Source: Dipteris shenzhenensis (taxonomy: Eukaryota; Polypodiophyta; Polypodiopsida; Gleicheniales). Taken from it: a stretch of 64,000 bases of DNA. Below the pieces are notes generated by a model that was not told the origin of the DNA, ran no database searches, and saw nothing but the letters and a program-made list of their open reading frames with translations. The DNA is taken from NCBI GenBank assembly GCA_047967505.1, contig CM106539.1, one strand, 5' to 3'. Made by a program: the position numbers and the translations under genes. This document shows positions 34,901 to 46,331 of this stretch, one piece after another (position 1 is the first letter of the stretch; each line of letters begins with the position of its first letter).

Positions 34901-35526
34901 CAAGGGATTATGGGAAAATATCGCAGAACCTTACCAGGCACATCCAAAGTTTTGAGATCTACTCTATATCTTGCCTCTCCACAAGTAGGACACTCTCTTG
35001 CCTCCTTATGTGGTCCATGAAACAGAACACAATCATTGATGCACACATGGTCGATGCACTTGTAATCCAATTCTCCAAGAGAGGTCACATGTTTCCTTGC
35101 CATATCTCTTGAGGTTGGTAATTTATTTTCCCTTGGAAGCATTTTACACAATAGCCTGCACGTGAAGACCATAAATGAGAATAAGTATTCCAGTAATTGA
35201 CCCACTAGCATAATTCACCATGTTTGCAAAATAGACTTTAAAGCTTACTTGAGTAATGCATTCAAACTTGCATTGTTGCATCCATAGATAGTCTGAAAGT
35301 TTAGCAACTCAAGGGAGGCACGTAGAATAGAGAATGTGCACCCTTCAAACAGTGGTGTCGATGCTGCAGTAAAAAGATCATCCTGCTCCATGCTATCATC
35401 GGCGTTCATCGCTACTCGAGGACTGATAAACAAATAAATCCCACACCATATCATCAAACACCTCCTTCTCCATGGCCTCATTGAGGTAATGGTGGAGGGC
35501 TACAATCACCATCACTCCATGCATCC

Positions 35527-36087
35527 ATAACAGTCCCTCCTGAAGATCCCACCTCATATCATTGATGCTTCGCCTCCTCATGACGACAAGCATAGGGCAA
35601 CATATGCAGATGCGGCACTGCATCCTGTATCAAATTAAGAAAGAATCATATATCAAATACATGAACACCCATAGGTATCTCAATCAACCTCAATGCTTTA
35701 ACACTTACCCGGGATATGGTCACATCTCATTCTCCATACTTTAAGATGTGATTGAGTGTAATTCTACGTGCACGATACATTTTTCCTTGACATTGATCAC
35801 ACATACATTTGATTTTTAGCTCTAACTGCATTTTGCAATGGTGCATACAGAGGGATTCATCCTCACTGGAGCTATTTGTTGAAGATGAAGATGTCCTATA
35901 GATAAACAACCCAAAAAATATGTTCTTTCTTGAGTATTTAATGAGGAAACTCTGTATCGCATCTATAGGCATGTCTAAACCACAGGATTGGTTTTTAAAC
36001 CTACTTTTAGTGCCGTGCTTGCTTTCCTTTCAATACATAGGTCTCCAAGCATACACACACAGCTCTAGGCACCCACACTCATCTTCA
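35527..36087. repeat. Left arm of a large inverted repeat (CACTA 5' head)
   Basis: This segment matches the reverse complement of about 38,907-39,547. It covers the promoter/leader and first exon of the transposase. The two arms bracket about 2.8 kb that holds the second CACTA gene. Confidence 0.8.
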
Positions 36088-36450
36088 AGTGGCAAGCACC
36101 CACACTCATCTCCTACATTTTAATTAACGTGGTTGGCATTTTAACTAGCATGATTCCATGCACGTCTATAGCCAATGATTACAATTCTGAATAAAACATT
36201 ACAACTCCAAAACATTTAGTTCACAAGGCATTCATTGATAGAACATTGCACGAGGAAATTGAATGCCAAAAAAATAAAAGAAGTGCATATTAATTCATTG
36301 CGGAAAAAGTGCTTGTATATACATATAGCACGAAACCAAGCCACCTGTGGCTTCAAGTACAAAAAATAAGAGGATTGTATATACAAGAGAGGAATGAAGC
36401 CAAGCCAATGGCTTCAAGTACAAAAAAGAGTAGCTAGCACTACTTCACGA

Positions 36451-37950
36451 CTAATCTAAGTCATCCACGTCCTCGCTCCCTTCTTCATCACCTTCTTCCT
36501 GCTCAATATCCTCACCTTCTTCCTCTTGAATATCCCCAGGGGCCTATAAACGAGAGACAACATGTATCAATGTATGAAAAATCAAATGTTTATTTACAAT
36601 ATTGACATTATTTAAGTACTTTGAAATACTTGGGGGGCACTCCAGTAGCCCGGATATACTGCTCCTCAGTAATCAACCCCTCATCTTAGAAGTGCCTCCA
36701 TGTATGTTCTCTGTGATGTCCACAATGGTAGGCTATCTCAACAGGAGTAGGGTACATGCCCATGATATCAAGCTGCAAGATGACACAATTTGCAGAGGGG
36801 TTAGTACAAAGAAACAACCTCCTAATAAACCACATAAACACAATATAATTTGAGATCGATACTTAAAAATTGGGCCTCCCATGAGTCAACACCCCCTGCT
36901 CCAAAATGCATGTTTCCATATTGCTCCATTTGGATCCTTCGTGCCTCCACATGCTGCAGACTAGGGTCCGCCTTCGTTGCCTTCATTGCTTTCTTCCACT
37001 CACGCTTATCAATGGTGTGGGACTGGCCCCTTGGTGGTTGACCTCCTTCTCTCCTAGCAATCTCGGCTAGTGCTTGCCTCTTAAGCAAATATCTTTTATT
37101 TGCAAGTATAACAACAATCTTTGACTTTGCCCATTTCTCTGTGAACTCAACATTGGGGGGATTGGGATACCTAGAGCATACAGCATTGATGGTCTCATCA
37201 ACCAATCTTTTTGGATGCACTTTGTATGGAATAAAGCAATCTCTATAGTTGTTAGTAACTACAGAGTGCATGAAGGCCATGATGTCCTTCCCTCATGTAT
37301 CCATCAAGATGCCTCCTCTTTGAGTGATGTCATAGAAGATCGTATCATCACCCTCTCGTGCATCTGCATTATCTCAATCCTCCCTGCCCCACCATGACCC
37401 CCCCTAAAGCATTGTGCCATGCATCCCCCAGAGCTCTCCCTACTACTGCATCTATTCCCCTGTCATGACGAGCTAGTATGCTGGGGGGCACTCGTCTCTG
37501 GTGAAGTGACTCCTAACCTCATGGCAGTACGCTGGTGGCTCTACGAGGTAGAAGGGCCTCTTGGCCGTAGGGGAGAAGGGACTCCAGACCGCCATAGGGG
37601 AGAAGGAGTGCTAATGATCAGGGAGAAGGGACTCTTGATGATTGGGGAGGAGGCTAGTGGCTCTGTCACCTGCTGGGCTATCTCAACTTGATAGGAGTAA
37701 TCTCAGCTGGTCTGGGGTTGGGGTGGTTTGGAGTCTGTACTGCCGACTCCCAGGGGGTGTTTTGAGTACCCATCATGTATGTGTATAACTCCTGAGGAGT
37801 GGGAGGGTGCCCAAAAATGTTATATAGCTGTTGTAATATGGCATCTTGAAGATTGGGCAAGGCTCCTGAACAGCTTCCTAGCCACATGATGAACTGCAGA
37901 AAAGAAGAGAAGAAGATTTCCATCATGCATGCCCTCTTTCCATCATGCAT
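36451..37950 (-). pseudogene. CACTA copy 2 second gene (En/Spm plant transposase type)
   Basis: The last exon, 36,543-36,451, follows a TATAG acceptor and encodes an acidic tail (PGDIQEEEGEDIEQEEGD start) ending DVDDLD. Upstream, 36,822-37,280 has KWAKSKIVVILANKRYLLKR, ALAEIARREGGQPPRGQ, DKREWKKAMKATKADPS and MHFGAGGVDSWEAQF, the core of the Transposase_24-like family. Further upstream, 37,678-37,950 has LPNLQDAILQQLYNIFGHPP. These probably are separate exons, and the Pro/Ser-rich part between them is frameshifted. The product would correspond in position to the accessory protein of CACTA elements. It lies 5' of the transposase gene on the same strand. Confidence 0.6.
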
Positions 37951-38520
37951 GCAATCCCATGATTTCCATCATGTATGCCCTCTTTCCATCATGCATGCAA
38001 TCCCATGATTTCCATCATCCATGCCCTCTTTCTTTATCCTGTCCTCATGCTACAGTCCAATTTCCCTCATGCATTCACATATTTCCATCATTCATGCAAT
38101 CCCTTATTTCCTCATGAATGCTTAAGGCATTGAAAAGTTGACTTAAACATGCATGCAAGGGAAAGGAGAAAGGAAAGAGAAGGGAGGATGGGAGAATGGA
38201 AGGAGGAGGGAGAACAGAAGGAGAACGGGAATGGATTAAGGAGAAGGGAGATGGGAAGGGGAAAGGGAAGGGGAAGGGGATTTCCATCATGCATGCCTGC
38301 TTTCTTTATCCTGCCCTCATGATGCAGTCCAATTTTCCTCATGCAATCACTTATTTCCATCATTCATGCAATCCCTTATTTGCTCACAAATGCTTATGGC
38401 GTTGAAAATTCGACTTAAACATGCATGCAAGGGAAAGGAGAAAGGAAAGAGAAGGGAGAATGGGAGAATGGAAGGAGGCAGGAGAATGGAAGGAGAAGGG
38501 ATAAGGGGAAGGGGAAAAAT
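37925..38520. repeat. Tandem duplication of about 272 bp with TTTCCATCATGCATGC repeats
   Basis: The unit at about 38,009 (TTTCCATCAT, CTTTCTTTATCCTG, CATGCAAGGGAAAGGAGAAA) is repeated at 38,281. Short TTTCCATCATGCATGC repeats precede it and a purine-rich GGGAGAATGGAAGGAG stretch ends each unit. Confidence 0.8.
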
Positions 38521-38529
38521 GCATGTCAG

Positions 38530-38640
38530 AAATTATGTTTCAGAGCGCGTCTATAGATGCGGCAAACAATGTATCTAAAGGTGCAACTACCCTATTTTCC
38601 TTAAAGTTTGACATGTTGTTAGATGTGCCTATAGACATGC
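38530..38640. mobile_element. CACTA-type subterminal motif cluster
   Basis: GCGTCTATAGATGCGGC, GTATCTAAAGGTGC, TTAGATGTGCCTATAGACATG and similar motifs match those next to the 3' termini at 11.8 and 30.6 kb. They suggest that the 5' end of copy 2 is near, though no clean terminal repeat was found. Confidence 0.5.
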
Positions 38641-38906
38641 TCCAACAAATTCTTTTTGACAAAAAGGTGAAAAGGACAAGCATCTAACTCCAAAAAGAAC
38701 AATAGAACCATCCTTTCCCTGCATACAACAAAGGACAAATCCAAAAAGAACAACTTCTAGAGAAGACAACCACTAAGAGACTTACCTTGGATAGAGATAT
38801 GGAAGCTTCTTGTCTTTCTTCAAAGCTTCCTCTCCTTCTTCTTTGGTGGCTTCCTTGTTCACCCTCTTTTCTTGTATGCTTGGGGATGAGTGTTATGCCT
38901 GGAGAT

Positions 38907-39547
38907 GAGTGTGGGTGCCTGGAGCTGTGTGTGTATGCTTGGAGACGTGTGTATTGAAAGGAAAGCAAGCATTGCACTAAAAGTAGGTTTAAAAACCAGT
39001 TTGCACTCTGTGCATCTAAAAGTGCATCTCGATCAACGTGTCTACACTATGTTTTAGACATGCCTATAGATGCACTCCATAGTACAGACACGCTTTTAGA
39101 TGCGATACAAAGTTTTCTCATTAAATACTCAAGGAAGAACACATTTTTCGGGTTGCTTATCTATAGGATGTCTTCATCTTCAACAAATAGCTCTAGTGAG
39201 GATGAATCTTTCCGTATCCACCATTGCGAAATGTGGTTGGAGCAAAAAATCAAATGTATGTGTGATCGATGTCGAGGAAACATACATATCATGCACATAG
39301 AATTACACTCAATCACATCTCAAAGTATGGAGAATGGGATGCGATCGTATCTCGGGTCAGTGTTAAAGCGTTGAGGTTGATTGAGATACCTATGGGTGTT
39401 CATGTGTTTGATATATGATTTTTTTTAAATTTGATACAGAATGCAATGCCACACTCGCATATGTTGCCCTATGCTCGTCATCGTTAGGAGGCGAACCGTC
39501 GGCGATATGAGGTGGGATCTTCAAGAGGGACTGTTATGGATCCACCA
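38907..39547 (+). mobile_element. Right arm of the inverted repeat: second CACTA 5' head, truncated
   Basis: The arm contains the leader motifs (GCATCTAAAAGTGCATC, GCCTATAGATGCAC), an ATG at 39,168-39,170 followed by SSSSTNSSSEDES, and KIKCMCDRCRGN of the zinc-binding head. The sequence matches copy 2's head inverted. It then ends abruptly at about 39,547 before the transposase core, so it is a partial second element in head-to-head orientation. Confidence 0.75.
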
Positions 39548-39549
39548 TA

Positions 39550-40010
39550 GAGCAAGATTTCTTGAATTTTCTTCTATTCCAAATCATATAAGATAATGAC
39601 AATAGGTCACGATCAAATCAAGCAATGCATTAAGGACACAAAATGGAGCATATATACCTCCGATAAATTTCGATCGCTCTTGGAAATACATCTCTGTTCT
39701 CCTCTGATATCAACCCTGGAATGTTAGGCGTAATGTCCATGTTTGTTTTTTTGCAAGGACATGAAATGTTTTTTTGCAAGGATAGTAAACTTAGAGAAAG
39801 AAAAAGATATGACCTTTTGGCAATAGATCAGCTAGAGCAAAATGAACTTCAAAACATCCTAGACAAGGTTCTTGTCTGAGCAACAATGTATCCAGTGGAG
39901 CAGGATTTTCATCCTTCTTTCTAAATGGTTGGAGGACTACATGTATTCTCTCTTTCATCCTGGTGGTAGGCACTTCTTGGAGAAAGTAGGATGACAAATG
40001 AGGCTCAAGT
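39550..40010. other. Intergenic, nothing recognised
   Basis: There is no supported gene. A minus ORF at 39,791-39,997 is unremarkable. Confidence 0.35.
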
Positions 40011-40295
40011 CCTTAGGGGGTGCACTATTTAGAAGCCCTATGTATCGCGTACATTCAAGGGGTATTAAAAAAACCCCTCAACTAAAAATTTCCCCCCAAT
40101 AAAAAGACCCCTTCTTACTTATGAAAAAATTAGTTTTTTTCTAAAGTTGAATTTAAAAACCAATCTCATTATTGTAAATCTCTTAAAATTTCCAAAAATT
40201 AAAATTAAAATACCCCTCATTTTGAATGCACGTGGTATACTAAAATTTTATGAGGTGAAAACCTCGATCTCAAGTCCTAGGGTGGAACTCAATAT
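40010..40295. repeat. Dispersed repeat family Y, copy 2
   Basis: This is the counterpart of 22,705-22,985. CTCAAGTCCT occurs at both edges (about 40,006 and 40,270) and might be a target duplication. Confidence 0.65.
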
Positions 40296-40497
40296 GGGCA
40301 GTTACTCTTTGTCACATTAGTGTAAAGTCCCTGTTTCAGGAGAATCATGTTATACAAAGAACATCGAATGAGTTATCGTGTGTAAGATCAGCCTTTTCAT
40401 GAATCTATAAATGAGCTTTCAGTAAGTGAAAGCTCTAGTATACATCCATTCTTTGCATAAGAAAGAGAGAAGTTGGCTGCTTTGGACATGTTTATTG

Positions 40498-40665
40498 GAG
40501 ATAGTGGGAGGACTATACAAGAAGACGTGGGACGTGAGAGTAACTGATTGTCCAAGAAGATTTGAATATACACAATTCTAGAGATAGTGGGAGGACTATA
40601 CAAGAAGACGTGGGGTGTGAGGGTAATTGATTATCCAAGAAGATTTGAATATACACAATTTTGCC
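40498..40665. repeat. 83-bp tandem duplication
   Basis: GAGATAGTGGGAGGACTATA begins at 40,498 and 40,581. The following CAAGAAGACGTGGG and AAGAAGATTTGAATATACAC blocks repeat in step. Confidence 0.9.
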
Positions 40666-40977
40666 TTCAAGGTAACTATCATGGGGACGTGGTAGTAAAC
40701 TGATTGAATTTTTAATTGGCACGAAAACCTATTAAGCTGCCTTGATGCTACCTAGAAATGTCCATGGACGTGCTATTTAGGAAGCATTAACCTGCCTAGA
40801 CCCAAAAGGATTGCAATGTTAGAGTCTTGGAATCAACATTTGGCATCATCTATGCAAGTTCCAAGTGTTTAGATGGCTATGAAAGAAAAATGGTATGAGG
40901 CATAGAGAATTAAAATCTCATGAGTGTTTCTAGTATATTATAAAAGGCATGTTATATTTATAGTGGTACATGTGCAT

Positions 40978-41077
<100 letters not shown>

Positions 41078-41130
41078 ATGCACGCGCACATGCGTGCGTG
41101 CTATGGGGGGACAAAATAATGAATAAATCC

Positions 41131-41136
<6 letters not shown>

Positions 41137-41181
<45 letters not shown>
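41137..41181. repeat. (GA)n microsatellite
   Basis: About 45 bp of GA repeat, 60 bp from the (TG)n tract. Confidence 0.98.
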
Positions 41182-41183
<2 letters not shown>

Positions 41184-41350
41184 CTTAATTCATCAACAAT
41201 TAGTTTAGGTAATGCCACAAAAAGGCATATTACATAAAACCAAGTCTTTAATAAAGCACATTACATGCCTTCCAAGTCTACAATAAAGAAATCCTCTAGA
41301 AATTGCAATGCCCATGGTCACTTTGAGTTGCAAACAATGGAAAAAACCAC

Positions 41351-41450
41351 ATTGTGACTAGGATAGAGCTCTAGCCATGTTCATGGTAGGATAGAGTTCA
41401 TTGTGACTAGGATAGAGTTCTAGCCATGTTCATGGCATATTATGATGAGA
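41351..41450. repeat. 49-bp tandem duplication
   Basis: ATTGTGACTAGGATAGAG starts at 41,351 and 41,400, each followed by CTAGCCATGTTCATGG. Confidence 0.85.
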
Positions 41451-41753
41451 TAGAAATCATTAACAAAAACTTGTACATTCCTCTGCCATATCATCTAAGA
41501 ATACACATCTTGGTGGAAGTCTAAGCCTCTTTCTACGGGGGCTGATGTCCCCTTGCAATATTGAAGTAGCAGCTTGTTCCTCTCCATAAATCAGCAATAT
41601 GTTGCACACCAAAGCATTGCATGCATAAATACCTAAGTGTCTCCATTGAACCTCACTCTAGATACGACTAAAACTTACAAAACACAAGTAAATACTGCAC
41701 TAGTCATCATCAAGGTCATCTAATGCTCCCATGCCTTTAAGGTTCTCTTCATC

Positions 41754-42664
41754 TCATTCACTTCCAACATCTTGTGCATCCTTGTCATCCTCATGAGGGT
41801 ATAGCATCACCTCAATAAACCCAACAATATGTTTGTCATTATCCCTGCCGAATACTCTGCGTCCACTTAAAATGCATGCATTCAAAGTTGCACCACAACC
41901 CACCATCAAGTTTAGCATAAGACCTAATGGTGGTGTCATCACCTCAACCAAAGCTGCCATGAAGTAGAAACTCTTTTCAAGTCCACTTGCCAAACATATC
42001 TATTTATTAGTATCAATAGTACCCAAAAAAATTCAAACCTCATTTTTACAAGAATGTTTTACCATGGCATGGCACCCCATCATCATAAAAACTCCTACAT
42101 TTTGTGGGAAAGGGGTGTCTGATGCAATCATGTGTTAAATACATGAATGATTGAAAATGGTGTATAACCCTTGCGATGATAAACAAACATGTGAAGCATA
42201 TGCACCTTAAACAATTTAAGACAATCTTGTTAGCAAAACGAAAATGACCAATACTCAATACATTTCTTACAGAATAGAAAACATGTGTTCATTACCTCCT
42301 CGCCAAACATGGCCCTTGGTACAAATCCAATTGGCTCATGTTGCAATAAATGTATAAATGTAGACCCAACTCATGGCCCTTCATAATTGCTGAACCTGCT
42401 TGTGCATCATGTCTGTGTGGAATACAACATGTGGAATACAACAACATGGCCACTATCATATATAGTAAGGTCAGCCACAGCAAAGGCATCATCCACAAGC
42501 TTGGTATGAACCATATTCCATATTGGTATGGAGCTGTCAAAATTAGGCACTTGCAAGCTAGTAGGTAAGTCCAAGACAACAAGGCCCACACCCCATGCTC
42601 TGGGCTTTCCTCTCACTTCTCCCTTTGTAATGTTTGTACTCTTTAATGAGCTTGAAAGCATCAT
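41754..42664 (-). pseudogene. DNA methyltransferase-like (beta-class order), degenerate
   Basis: Reading right to left, 42,407-42,664 has GVGLVVLDLPTSLQVPNFDS, then LVDDAFAVADLTIYDSGHVV and VFH, resembling the DPPx catalytic region and the following strand of N4/N6 DNA methylases. After a frameshift is KGHELGLHLYIYCNM. A variable stretch follows, and 41,754-41,993 has EKSFYFMAALVEVMTPPLGL, LNLMVGCGATLNACILSGRR and VFGRDND. That block looks like the AdoMet-binding motif I (F/LxxGxGxT) plus the acidic end of the next strand. Catalytic motif before motif I is the beta-class order. If right, it methylated DNA bases; Leu in place of the first Pro of DPP, plus stops and frameshifts, argue it is dead. 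Identity is inferred from motifs only. Confidence 0.45.
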
Positions 42665-43193
42665 TCATAGTCTTATTCTACAAATCTTTGCTAATCTCTT
42701 CTTGTACATCACCAAATATGATTCTCACATTTTCCATTGAATTTGCACAATAAGATTTGGGCATCGCTTGGTCACTCAAATCATCTAACAAAGACCATGT
42801 GATGCTAATAAGACAATAATTGCTTTTAGTTCAACAAACATACATTAGCTATGGACAAAAAAACATACCAAACATACCCCAATTGTATGTCAACTCTAGA
42901 TCCAAATCATCTATGCCTCGTAGCTTCTTTTTCTCTCCACATCCAAACTGTTGGTAGCTCTTCCTTTTAATGGATCATTGATGCCTTTTCCTTTGGAGCC
43001 TTGGTTAATTTCTCCTTACCCTCTCTATGCCTTAAGTGCAACTCTTTCTCATTTTTGGGATAATGGACTAGCTCATAATCTAGCCATCATATTTGGAGAG
43101 GCCATGTGGTCTATTACAAAAGCAACCCCTCATACTTATCCAAAGCAATCCCTCATACTTATCCAAACCAAGACGGTTTCCTTGGACTCACCA

Positions 43194-43239
43194 TTCAACT
43201 TGTTACTTTGAGATTTTGCTTGCTTGGTTCTCCTCTCCC

Positions 43240-43280
<41 letters not shown>

Positions 43281-43440
43281 TCTCCCTCTATGTGTGTGTG
43301 TGTGTGTGTGCGCATGTGTGTGTGTGTGCACTTTCAGCCCTCTTTTCCATGCTATGGATCCAATTCGTTTTCTTTTTCGATATCGAGCAGGTGATTCTCA
43401 CCATTCAACTTGTTACTTTGAGATTTTGCTTGGTTGGGGT
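43194..43440. repeat. Duplicated 36-bp segment flanking a compound microsatellite
   Basis: CTCACCATTCAACTTGTTAC with TTTGAGATTTTGCTTG occurs at about 43,187 and 43,397. Between them lies a poly(C)/(CT)n/(TG)n tract at 43,237-43,328. Confidence 0.85.
43237..43328. repeat. Compound poly(C)-(CT)n-(TG)n microsatellite
   Basis: Fourteen Cs, then about 40 bp of CT-rich repeat, then TG repeats broken by CGCA. Confidence 0.97.
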
Positions 43441-43648
43441 GAAGAGCACAGTAAGACTTTGTAAAGCCAGCCATGGAAGCCATCGAATCCCAAAACCTTT
43501 GGGTCTAATACTCCAAGTAAGGCAAGCATTCGTTGCTTAATGGGAGAACGAGAGTCTGCTAATCATCAAAATACACAATGCAACAGAGCATGTTGTGTGC
43601 TAGAAAAGCCTAGAGCAATCACAATCCCACTGAGACTTTGATCAAGCT

Positions 43649-43686
43649 CCCTTACATTGTGTGCGGCATCACACACAGTCAGAAGG
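43649..43686. repeat. TGTGTG-CACACA imperfect palindrome, copy 1
   Basis: CCCTTACATTGTGTGCGGCA is followed by TCACACACAGTC. It is one of four related hairpin-like motifs between 43.6 and 45.2 kb. Confidence 0.6.
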
Positions 43687-44100
43687 AAGCCCATATGGAA
43701 TGACATCAACCACTTGCATCACAAAAGCTTAGAGATCAACCACAATTTTCTTATTAGATTTCTATGTATAGATGTAGCGCTACAATTTGAAGCATGGCAG
43801 ATGCCAAGGGTATCCCTAAATCATCTTATGAAGTTAGCTCAGAAAAGCAAAGTAAACCTCCCAAAGAGAATCCCAAGAAGCTTGATGGCATCTCATGTGA
43901 GGTTGTTATTGTGGTTTTTCTCAAGATGCCCTCATATTGTGGTTTTTCTCAAGAAGTCTAAGCAGTTGATTTCGTTGATCATTGGGGAACGATGCTCAGG
44001 TCTCTTTAGATTGCTACCTATCATGCCTGAAGAAAAAGGTTAACATGAATGTACCTATTTCAATGTACCTATTTCTAGGGTTTTCTACATGAAGCTACAG

Positions 44101-44133
44101 CCCTTTGACTGTGTGCAGCATCACACACAGTAG
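44101..44133. repeat. TGTGTG-CACACA imperfect palindrome, copy 2
   Basis: CCCTTTGACTGTGTGCAGCA is followed by TCACACACAGTAG. Confidence 0.6.
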
Positions 44134-44745
44134 GAGAGATTCTCTTTTGCCATGGCTTCTCTTAAGTCCACTATGTCTGTGAATTTCTCTCGACTTTTTT
44201 GCATAAGAGACATCTTGAATGTAGATTTCTATGAATTCATGTGCTTTTTGCATTGATCTTCACAACCTGAGTGCACAACTCTTTGCACTGATTCTCTTCA
44301 TTGGACTCATAGAGTGCATATCTCTTCTCACTGATTCTCTCACAGAGTGCATGAATCTATGTGCTTCATTCCACTCCCCGTTCCCTTTTGACTCTTCCAT
44401 ATAAGTATCTTGCTTTCAGATAGCAAGTGCACTTAGACTTCCTAAATCTCTTCACCACAATGCTCTTCTAAGAATTCCATTGCTTTAATTTCCTCACAGG
44501 TGGTCTTGTGAAGAATCAAACATAGATAGATTTCTTTGAATCTATGTCGATGGATCTACACCTAGACCATTGGATGATCCAACCAGCAGTAGCTCTACTC
44601 CACCTATTGTCACAGCATCTGCAACTGGATCTATAGATACACAAATAGTTTTTGCACCTGTAGCAAATCTTGCCATTTCCTAAGCTCAAGTAGAATGGGA
44701 TAAGAAAGATAAGTATCATAGCATCACACAACATCGATTAAGCTA

Positions 44746-44785
44746 CCCTTAGACTGTGTGCAGTGTCACACACAATCTAAAGGGA
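44746..44785. repeat. TGTGTG-CACACA imperfect palindrome, copy 3
   Basis: CCCTTAGACTGTGTGCAGTG is followed by TCACACACAATCTAAAGGG. The outer arms CCCTTAGA and TCTAAAGGG also pair. Confidence 0.65.
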
Positions 44786-45161
44786 TAAAAATATATCCAA
44801 ATGCATTGCCATTCGACCGTAGACATACACGACGCTATTCAAAATACAAAGGCAAAGCTCATCTTTGAAACGTTTTTCATTCACTATGTCTACAAATCCA
44901 AACCAAATATGTGTTCATGTTTGAGTAGTTGCATTTGGTCATCCCTCGACCATACAAGCTGCCCATGGTTCATACAAAGAAGAAGCATCCAATCTGTGAG
45001 CTAATGGAGAGTATATTCACAAGGCATTGTAGTATGGAAATGAAGGGGTTTAGACATATCTCGATGGCAAAGCAAATTGTTAGCCGATTGTGGGAGCAGA
45101 TGAGATGAGTAAGGGCTAGCAAGGAGCTATATATACACGCCTCTGTAGCTCAAAGGCACCA

Positions 45162-45203
45162 AGACTTTAGGCTCTGTGTAGTGTTGCACACAATCAAAAG
45201 GGA
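45162..45203. repeat. TGTGTG-CACACA imperfect palindrome, copy 4
   Basis: GACTTTAGGCTCTGTGTAGT is followed by GTTGCACACAATCAAAAGGG. It is the most diverged copy. Confidence 0.5.
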
Positions 45204-45229
45204 CAAAAGCTACCCTTGAAATGTCATCC

Positions 45230-46300
45230 ATATCCTCTAGGATAGTATTGTGATTAGCTAGAAGAACTGTTGCAACACTGGCCTCGACTTCCTATGTGAC
45301 AAAAGAAGAGATTGGGCGGGAGAAGCAAAAAACCAAGAAGAGCATTAACGACTTCACTGCAGGAGAAGGAAACCAAAGAACCTATAAAGAGCCAACATGC
45401 ACGAATCACTACATCTTCAAGTTGCAGATCCTTGCATGACCAATCTTAGAGATCCTTGTCTCTTTGCTTGTCTTCACTTGTCTCAATCTTAAAGATGCTT
45501 GTCTTCACTGGTCTCTTCTTTGTCTCTTCACTCGTCTTCTTTTGGCTTTCGTCTATGATCCTCGATCATGTGGATGAATCATGAGGGTACAATACTATGT
45601 GCTTCAACGTTCTATCTTAGGCAATTCGTTGGAAGGTAGTAAGATGATTTTACTTTGATGTAGTTTATTAGCATTGCCTCTCCTAGAGATAGTGCTTTCG
45701 GATTGAGTTGAGAGGGAGTTTTGTGATTATTCTTTGTTTTTTAGGAATTTCTAAAATTCTTAACCTCTACTTTTAGATGATGGATGTGGCTTTTCAACTT
45801 TTAGCTTATGTGTGGCTGTTGGCTTTTCATTAGCTTGTGTGTACCCCCCTCCAACATTGCTATGAATCAATTCGAGGGTTCCACTCTCCCTCCATGCTTG
45901 AGCTCTCTCTAGAAGGATTGCCTTGGCTTCCTCTAGCTACAAGTCTTCAAGTCACTTCAAGCTTTTTGATTGCTCATCCAAGTCTCGTGTGTTCATTTGT
46001 GAGCAAGGTGCTAAAGGCGGTTTGCTTGTTAACTACTGAAGCCGTTGCCTTTAAAAAAATTGCTATCCAAAAAGCCGTTTGCCAAAAAAGAAGATTGGCC
46101 TCTAAAAAAGAAATTCGTTTTCCGCCTGATGGGCTTTATTCTTGCCCAATGGGCATTATGCCTGTCGGTGAAGAGATTATCATCTACTGGATCTATTTAT
46201 AAAAATAAAGCCAAAAAAACCCAAGAAAGTTGACGTAAAATCTTTATAGGTATCATTCGTAAAACCTTCAAGGAAAAATAACATCGATTTACCTTCCAGT
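45230..46300. other. Unassigned stretch with one plus-strand ORF
   Basis: An ATG-type plus frame at 45,837-46,202 (121 codons) has no recognisable domain. I see no repeat. CTTGTCTCTTC-like short repeats occur near 45,470-45,545. Confidence 0.25.
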
Positions 46301-46308
46301 TTTAATTT

Positions 46309-46331
46309 ATATATATATATATATATATATA
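46309..46331. repeat. (AT)n microsatellite
   Basis: About 23 bp of AT repeat. Confidence 0.95.

Larger units (their letters stand above)
31013..35972 (-). pseudogene. TNP2-type CACTA transposase, copy 2, most complete
   Basis: Read right to left, the canonical domain order is present. The N-terminal zinc-binding head KIKCMCDQCQGKMYRA with HILKYGEWD (Transpos_assoc-like) is at 35,727-35,972. LDYKCIDHVCINDCVLFHG and CPTCGEARYR are at 34,852-35,211. The Transposase_21 core GVNPFGLKSTSYSVWLVI is at 34,480-34,821. The APWKLSKLE block is near 33,761-33,848. DUF4218, with ICGIVHARLFFLERFMKTLK, is at 32,963-33,376. RWVTRYEDSKARRQG follows at 32,827-33,027. DUF4216, with YCGIIQYIIKLDFRCFFVY, is at 32,247-32,609. 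An acidic C-terminus ends near 31,013. The ATG before SSSSTNSSSEDES is ACG here but intact in the inverted head copy (39,168). Frameshifts remain, and a solo LTR sits in the C-terminal region, probably in an intron. Confidence 0.85.

Noticed and set aside
43657-44043. 128-codon plus ORF
   Set aside because: It includes an internal DNA duplication (TTGTGGTTTTTCTCAAGA twice) and one of the TGTGTG-CACACA palindromes; no domain was seen.
44516-44734. Possible small gene with Cys-rich minus-strand frame
   Set aside because: Cys and Arg spacing is irregular and no zinc-binding pattern or homologous family could be recognised.
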